From contig OZ038509.1 of NCBI GenBank assembly GCA_964036315.1, positions 31,118,732 through 31,182,731 on the forward strand: a DNA stretch of 64,000 nt, given 5' to 3'. A model generated the notes under the pieces. The model made no database searches and was not told the DNA's origin. It saw only the letters and a program-made list of their open reading frames with translations. How positions within the stretch are numbered: position 1 is the stretch's first letter; the number at the start of each line of letters is the position of its first letter. The translations under genes were made by a program, and so were the position numbers. Below are positions 58,878 through 64,000 of this stretch, in pieces. The DNA comes from Acanthosepion esculentum. Lineage: Eukaryota; Mollusca; Cephalopoda; Sepiida; Sepiidae.

Positions 58878-58965
58878 TTCTAGGATGAGGATTTATAATT
58901 ATTTACATCTGGATTATTGCCCTTATCTTTGTTGTTATTATCACAATGTTTCAGTCTATGGGTAT
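58878..58965 (-). repeat. PLE-tail copy, minus strand
   Basis: The minus strand reads CATAGACTGAAACATTGTGATAATAACAACA, then AAGATAAGGGCAATAATCC and TGTAAATAATTATAAATCC. This is the final part of the tail family (GAAACATTGT ... GATGAGGACAAT ... TGTAAATAA). It lies head-to-head with the plus-strand copy that follows. Confidence 0.6.
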
Positions 58966-59295
58966 CATGCCAAGGGGTATTTTGTCTAGTGCTTATTTAG
59001 TACTGCTCAGTTATTGTTTCCACTGAGTCCAAGTCAGCACTACCCAGCCCAGGGATTGAACTCAGTGGAAATAGGGTGAGTATAAAATAAATGAGCAGTA
59101 CTAAATAACAACTAAACAAGATGTCTCTAGACTTGGACAGCAGAACAATTTATTCCCAAAGGGTTCAGTTTGAAAATCTTTAAAGGTTACCCAGATCAAC
59201 AAGCACCTGTGAAGGCCAGAGAACACAACAGTTGAAATGTTGTGATAATAAGGATGGGGACAATAGTCTGCATGTAAATAACATAAATAATGGAT
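58966..59295 (+). repeat. tRNA/PLE-tail SINE-like copy, plus strand
   Basis: It contains a degenerate B box (GGGATTGAACTCAG, about 59050-59064), GGGTTCAGTTTGAAAATC, CACCTGTGAAGGCCAGAGAAC...GTTGAAATGTTGTG (about 59204-59245) and GATGGGGACAATAGTCTGCATGTAAATAACATAAATAATG. The order equals that of the 3' end of the first PLE. The hammerhead-like core is mutated (CTGTGAA). Confidence 0.6.
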
Positions 59296-59299
59296 AAAT

Positions 59300-59685
59300 A
59301 ACGTAAAGTTAATCAAATATTAGTTCAGTATAAACACAGACTCCACTCATTAAAAATCAAATAATTTTTTAACATTCATACATGAATCTTTCCAGGCTCA
59401 AGCAAATTGCTCTCAAGTTATACCTCAAGACGAGTAAAGATAAAAACAGTCTTTTATTGAAAACAGCAAGTGATTAAACTAATCAACTTTCCAAAAGAAT
59501 AAAGTTAAATGATTTTTACATCTATACATCATATGCTTATCTACTAATTAATTATCTGCAATATAATACTTTCTATACTCTCCCTAAATACTGCCTCAGG
59601 CTACCAAATTATAAAACATCTATTAATGATTTGGAGTTGAAAATGCAAAGAGCATTTCTGGAAAATTCAAAGAACAGCTTTGCAC
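59300..59685. other. Noncoding stretch
   Basis: Nothing is recognised before the LINE remnant that follows. Confidence 0.45.
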
Positions 59686-59689
59686 AATC

Positions 59690-61390
59690 ATCAACATGAT
59701 TCTTAAAAGAAACAAACGCTTTGTGCCTACTCTTATAAATGGCCCTGAGGTTATCTAATCCTCATTAGATAAGGCTAAGCTCTTTCCTTAAAATTTGCCT
59801 CTAACTCTACAATAAACAAGAGCTATCCCCTTCCCAAATCCCTCCTCTCACTTCCTTTGTTCATAATCTCAGGTGAAGTTTCCAAACTCATTAAAAGCTT
59901 TAACTCTACAAAAGTTACTGGTCCAGCTGTATGCATCATTTCCAAGTGGGTGAGAACTCATCTCATCACAATATCACCCTAAGAAACACTTTAATGTCAT
60001 CAGCAAACTTCTTGAGTTTCTTATCAACAAGAAAATTGTTGTTCACCTCAACAGAAACAACCTACTGGATGACAAGCAGTATAGATTGTCACTCCTCTAG
60101 GGCCACTGCTTATGTTCTAATTATCATTACACACAGAATCAGTGAATCCCTCAATAATAAACTAATCACGAGAGTAATCACCTTAGACATCTCAAAGGCC
60201 TTTAACAAGGGTTGTTACGCAAACTGTCTGGCTATGTCATCACTAGAATAGTCTTCACAATTAACAAGTCCTTCCTATCATGTTCATAAAGGTCATCATT
60301 AATAGCTCGTCTTCTGAAGCCCATGGGATCAATACAGGTGTCCAACCCCCAGGCTCTCTACTTGGTCCTACCTTCTTTCTGCTTTATATTAACTATCTGC
60401 CTAAGAACATTCACAAATCATTTGTATCTATGCAGATAATACCATGGTTTATGAGTGAACCACCAAAAGCCTATCTGATCAGAGTCAAGCAATTGATCTT
60501 TCCTCTGGTCTAGTTCTAACAGCTTAAAGGGAGAGGGAAACTCACTTATAATATTCAATACCACCCAAACCAAGCTAAGAATGTCCTATCATTACCAAGC
60601 AGACCCAGAATTTTCTCCAGTCGTGATGAATGGTTGTACTCTCAATGAGGCCCCTTGCTTTGAACATCTTTTTTTTTTTTCTAATCATTTCACCCCAATC
60701 AATGCAATAAAGCCTTAAGGGGTTACTGAGTGCAAAAGAATGAGAAAACGAAAAATATTATTAAAGAGAGAGAACAATAAAACAACAAGAATTAAGAAAA
60801 CAAAAGATAATAATTAACATTGATCTTCAAAAATTTAAATGCACTGCTACCACTTCTAAAAATGGGGGGAAAAGTGTCAGTCTCTTGTGTCGCTTCAGAA
60901 AGTACTTGACTCCTCCTACCATGTTGTACCTTTCCAAGAGTCAGATCACATCAAAAATGCTGTTCTACTGCCATATCTTGGCTGGAGGGGCCCAATACAT
61001 CCTCACTTTTCAGCATTTATACAGCCTTGTGGTGTTGAATTATTTCCTACAGACAAAATGTCACACGCCTATTTCTACTCTATCACTATTTCCATAGCAA
61101 ATGTTCAGGCAATATACGTTCCTTAGTTCCACTTGTTCAAATTTTTACATATAAGACCAGCCATACCATGTACACATGGTTAACTTATCCTCATTCCCTT
61201 TGTATTCCACTGTAAAGAAGTTCCAAAGACAGCTTTTACTTTGTTGGACAATCTCTTAAGATCTTAATCTCTTCAAGTTTAGGGTCAACTGTTATTTATT
61301 AACATATCCTCACAAGCTGTGCTTACTTCCTCCACTTACACCCATCCAACAACCTGTCAGTAACCTCCTACTTTGAGTAGCTCAGGCCTT
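59690..61390 (+). pseudogene. LINE reverse-transcriptase remnant with internal deletions and a nested insertion
   Basis: The plus-strand frames give, in family order, KRNKRFVPTLINGPEVI (59705), then EVSKLIKSFNSTKVTGPA (59875), the RT start. LLEFLINKKIVVHLNRNNLL lies at 60010, followed by a D-I-S-K-A-F-N block at 60187. GVQPPGSLLGPTFFLLYIN and a Y/M-x-D-N-like catalytic site lie at about 60335-60450. After a break, VGSLCRFRKYLTPPTMLYLS follows at 60875-60935. A decayed C-terminus lies at about 61190-61340. The catalytic Asp pair is damaged (ADNT). The segment 60668-60870 interrupts the frame. The family looks like that of 35096-36165, but this copy is much older. Confidence 0.8.
60668..60870. 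mobile_element. Insertion inside the LINE remnant
   Basis: A T run, then CACCCCAATCAATGCAATAA and GGGGTTACTGAG, then an A-rich segment up to a G run at 60864-60870. It separates two parts of the RT coding sequence that are adjacent in the relative at 35323. The family is unknown. Confidence 0.4.
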
Positions 61391-62530
61391 GTATTGGGTG
61401 AACATTTAGTGAAAAAAATCTACATATTTCAGTGTGCTATCAATATTTTTCTGGTATAATTTTCTCTAGAAATATTAAAGTATTCAAATCTTACTATAAT
61501 CATTTTTTTAAACTGTTATTCTAGCCTTGATCCAGCTGAGAAAAAAATATAGTCATTCAGTCATGATAAAGACAAATGTCAAACCTTTGTCAAATTTAGA
61601 ATATCCTTATTAATATAAGAGAAAAATAACCTTAGTTTCTTATTTAAATTAGTTTAGTATTAGCTTGGTTTGTGTATTTTTACCCAGGCAAAATAAACAG
61701 CCAAATTTAACTAGAGAGAGAAAATAAGTAAATATCCAAATAATGTACTTAAAAATAAGAATAAGATCTCAAAGATAAATTACTTTTGTCTAACTGATGA
61801 TCCTGATTAATCTTCTTTTCTATAAAATGTTAGAGTTACAAGATATTTTTTCAAGTTCAAGGAGGCTTAAGAAACTTGACAACATAGCAGTAATTTAATC
61901 CCATTTGAAAGCAGCAAATTGAACAGGGAATACTGACAATTTTGCATAAAGTTAAAATACTTATTCATCCACTCATTTATCATGAAAGATGCTTGAATAT
62001 GCAGTCATTTTGCACATGTATAAAGTACAAAATATTTAATTGCAGATTATTTCTTTGGAAATTAGATATTCTTCCTTGTAAACTGTTCAGGAGAAGATTT
62101 ATTAATCCTTTGCATGACCAAATGTCAAGCGCTTACAAATAATTCATTAGAATAACCTTGAGGTTGACAGATTTAGCTTAAAATAAGGTAAATTTTGCTA
62201 GCTAGTCAGCTTGTACTTCAATCTGAATAAATCTTGTCAGTTATCTTTTTATTTATATCTAGCATTTGAGGTGTATACATTTAAAAAATAAATATCAGTA
62301 TTTATAAAATATAAATGTACTTTCTGAAAATGCAATACAGAACACCAGCACATATGCATTAAGCAGCTATCTTTTTGTAAATGCTGCTTTTCTTATGCGA
62401 TGTAATGTCATGTTGTAAGAGCATTTATCTATTATACATTTAACGATTCAAGAAAAAACAACTAGACTCCAACTGTGCATCAACAAATAAAATACATATT
62501 GAAACTATAACATACAAAACAATTATGCAA
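61391..62530. other. Noncoding stretch
   Basis: AT-rich; no gene is recognised. Confidence 0.5.
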
Positions 62531-62639
62531 TGATGTGTAATAAAGTTGTTCCCCTTTAACTGTATTCTGATTAAGATTGAATGTTCGAAAGAATTTCTCT
62601 TGAATAAGAATGTTCAGGATTCTATGTTGAATAGAGTCT

Positions 62640-62950
62640 GGTGTTAGAATAGTTAATTAAGAAATGTGTTGTTTTGAGTAATGAACAGAATGCTGGTTCA
62701 TGAACTTGGCTTGGTCACAGCGAGGAAGTAATGTGATACAAAGATCTGTGTGTGCATTGTGAGTAAAATCGTGGATTTGTGTGGACAGGCATAAATATCT
62801 GGACTCTACTAAAAGTTGCGGAAACAAACCACTTGTTTATATAGCTGCTGGTAGGCTCCCAGCAAAAATGCAGGAAAGTTGTTTTAGCACAAAAATGTTT
62901 GATTGGTTAAAATTTGACCAATCACTGATTTTGTAACAAAGACACATGTG
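62640..62950 (-). promoter_or_regulatory. Promoter-like segment, minus strand
   Basis: On the minus strand, two CCAAT motifs in opposite orientation (62902-62906 and 62918-62922) lie about 60-80 bases upstream of a TATA box CTATATAAAC (62835-62844). Downstream the sequence is of balanced composition to about 62640, with no long ORF. It may be an LTR promoter or a host promoter. I could not define LTR ends. Confidence 0.3.
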
Positions 62951-63227
62951 AGCAAGTTCACGGCAGAAAAATTCAAAGTGGTGACTGTGATTGCTAAATT
63001 GTCTTATGGAAAGACAGTATTTATTTACTAGCCAATTGCAGGTGAATAAATTGTGGGCATGGAAAGCGTATCAGTCGCTATATTTTTTCTCATGAACATG
63101 ATGGAGAATATGCATATTCTTACCTCCTCCTAGGATAACTGTCTTCGAAGAACTAATAATCAAACAAAGAAATAAGCAAGAGAGAAGAAAAAAAAATGAA
63201 CCTAATATCAAATACATAAGTAGGTAA

Positions 63228-63290
63228 GGTGGAGTAATGGTTAGCAGCTTGGATTGAGGAATCAGAAAAGCCGAGTTCAAATTCCAGTTA
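63228..63290 (+). repeat. tRNA-derived SINE head
   Basis: A-box-like GTGGAGTAATGGTTAGCAG (63229-63247) and B-box GAGTTCAAATTCC (63273-63285) lie at normal pol III spacing. The flanking sequence does not fold into a tRNA acceptor stem. Confidence 0.55.
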
Positions 63291-63339
63291 AATTCATTAC
63301 TGCTGTAGTGCCTTCCCTCTAATGAGTCTATTATGAACT

Positions 63340-63803
63340 CTTCCACTTAAAGTAGTAGGAAAAGTAAGCCTCGGGGAACAGTGATCTAGACAGCTAAGCT
63401 TTATTGTCGGTTTTCTTTGTCTTTGTCGGGTAGATTCTTTGTGTTTTGGTCCAGCTTGAGTCTTATGCTTGAATTGAATTGCTAAGTTTTTCACTTTTTA
63501 TTTTCTGAAACGTTTTTGAATTTTTCAGTTTTTCCTTTCTTTTCATTTGTGCCTATTTATTTGTGCATTTCGTTCTTTTCCTTTCTGTTTCTTTTCCTTC
63601 TTGTATTTTTACCCTCCCCATGGTTTTAGTTTGCATTACCTTTTCTGTATTTATTTGTTTGATTTGGTTGAATTTGGTTGTCCATGTTCTTGTTCCGTTT
63701 TGATTTTGTTTCTTCTTTACTTAGTTTTTTCGTTGTAAAATAATTTTTTAAGAAAAGGAAAAAGAAGCAACCGGTTATTTGATTTCCTGTGGTGGTTTTT
63801 AAG
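63340..63803 (+). other. Pyrimidine-rich leader before an ORF
   Basis: T/C/G-rich and A-poor on the plus strand (TTTTCC, TTTGTTT and similar), unlike the surroundings. It changes to an A-rich patch at about 63745-63765, just before the Kozak ATG. It looks like a 5' UTR of the ORF at 63809, of either a retroelement or a gene. Confidence 0.35.
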
Positions 63804-63808
63804 CCACC

Positions 63809-64000
63809 ATGGACAAGGACAATAATTCCAATATAACACTTCCAGTCTCTTCAGCAACAACGGCCTGGTGTGAGAATAGATCAAAGAAAAAAGACGTTGA
63901 GTACTACGCAGAACAAAGGAGCAAATTTGAGGATACTTCCAAGGAGAATGAATTCCTTACTATCCCCGAAGCATTACAGGCCATGAATACTAGAATAGTA
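63809..64000 (+). CDS. Unidentified ORF with strong Kozak start, cut by the window end
   Basis: The ATG at 63809 sits in GCCACCATGG, a perfect vertebrate-type Kozak context. The frame stays open for 64 codons to the window edge. The protein start is hydrophilic: MDKDNNSNITLPVSSATTAW, then a Lys/Glu-rich stretch (NRSKKKDVEYYAEQRSKFED) and an ALQAMNTRIV helix that could begin a coiled coil. This shape fits ORF1 of a LINE, or the start of a host protein. No domain can be named from 64 residues. The pyrimidine-rich leader and a nearby SINE favour a retroelement, but only weakly. Confidence 0.5.
   Translation, partial: MDKDNNSNITLPVSSATTAWCENRSKKKDVEYYAEQRSKFEDTSKENEFLTIPEALQAMNTRIV

Noticed and set aside
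1..64000. CRISPR array, operons or prokaryotic genes
   Set aside because: No regularly spaced repeats with unique spacers, no long prokaryote-like ORFs or ribosome binding sites; the content is eukaryotic mobile DNA.

Overview
The window is a strongly AT-rich, intron- or intergenic-like stretch of a metazoan genome. It contains no convincing intact host gene. What it does contain is decayed mobile DNA: non-LTR retrotransposons (LINEs), Penelope-like elements (PLEs) with GIY-YIG endonuclease remnants, a Ty3/gypsy element, solo-LTR-like blocks, a hAT and a Tc1/mariner transposase pseudogene, several tRNA-derived SINEs, and many (TA)n, (GT)n and other simple repeats. The mixture of PLE, LINE, DUF4371-type hAT and tRNA-SINE families, with very long AT-rich spacers, is most like a lophotrochozoan. 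My inference, at moderate confidence only, is a mollusc and probably a cephalopod.

Layout. 1-8.2 kb: a cluster of inverted SINE copies, a minus-strand LINE 3' end near 4 kb, and an LTR-like block ending against a LINE fragment at 8 kb. 11.4-13.9 kb: a huge inverted repeat with 1,158-base arms and a 157-base spacer. Its centre carries the C-terminus of a PLE endonuclease. 22.9-25.2 kb: a solo-LTR-like block, a LINE 3' end and a mariner pseudogene. 26-27.1 kb: tRNA-SINEs. 27.8-31.25 kb: a Ty3/gypsy element in an LTR-internal-LTR-internal-LTR tandem. 32.6-34 kb: a GC-rich LTR-like block. 35.1-37.4 kb: a minus-strand LINE abutting a plus-strand PLE. 39.5-42.1 kb: a solo LTR, head-to-head PLE-tail/SINE copies and two adjoining minisatellites. 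44.9-49.1 kb: a 127-base palindrome, a 40-base minisatellite and a GC-rich foldback-like block. 50.9-52.6 kb: a second PLE family whose 3' region contains a fully formed hammerhead ribozyme. 53.9-56 kb: a hAT pseudogene. 58.9-61.4 kb: PLE tails and a LINE reverse-transcriptase remnant with a nested insertion. 62.5-64 kb: a promoter-like segment and an ORF with a strong Kozak start that runs off the window.

The strongest functional signal is the hammerhead ribozyme at 52.53-52.59 kb, in which all three helices and the catalytic core can be drawn from the sequence. The most striking structural signal is the palindrome, which I found to be gap-free and without a mismatch in the stretches I compared. 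It is either a very recent rearrangement of tandem PLE ends or an assembly artefact.
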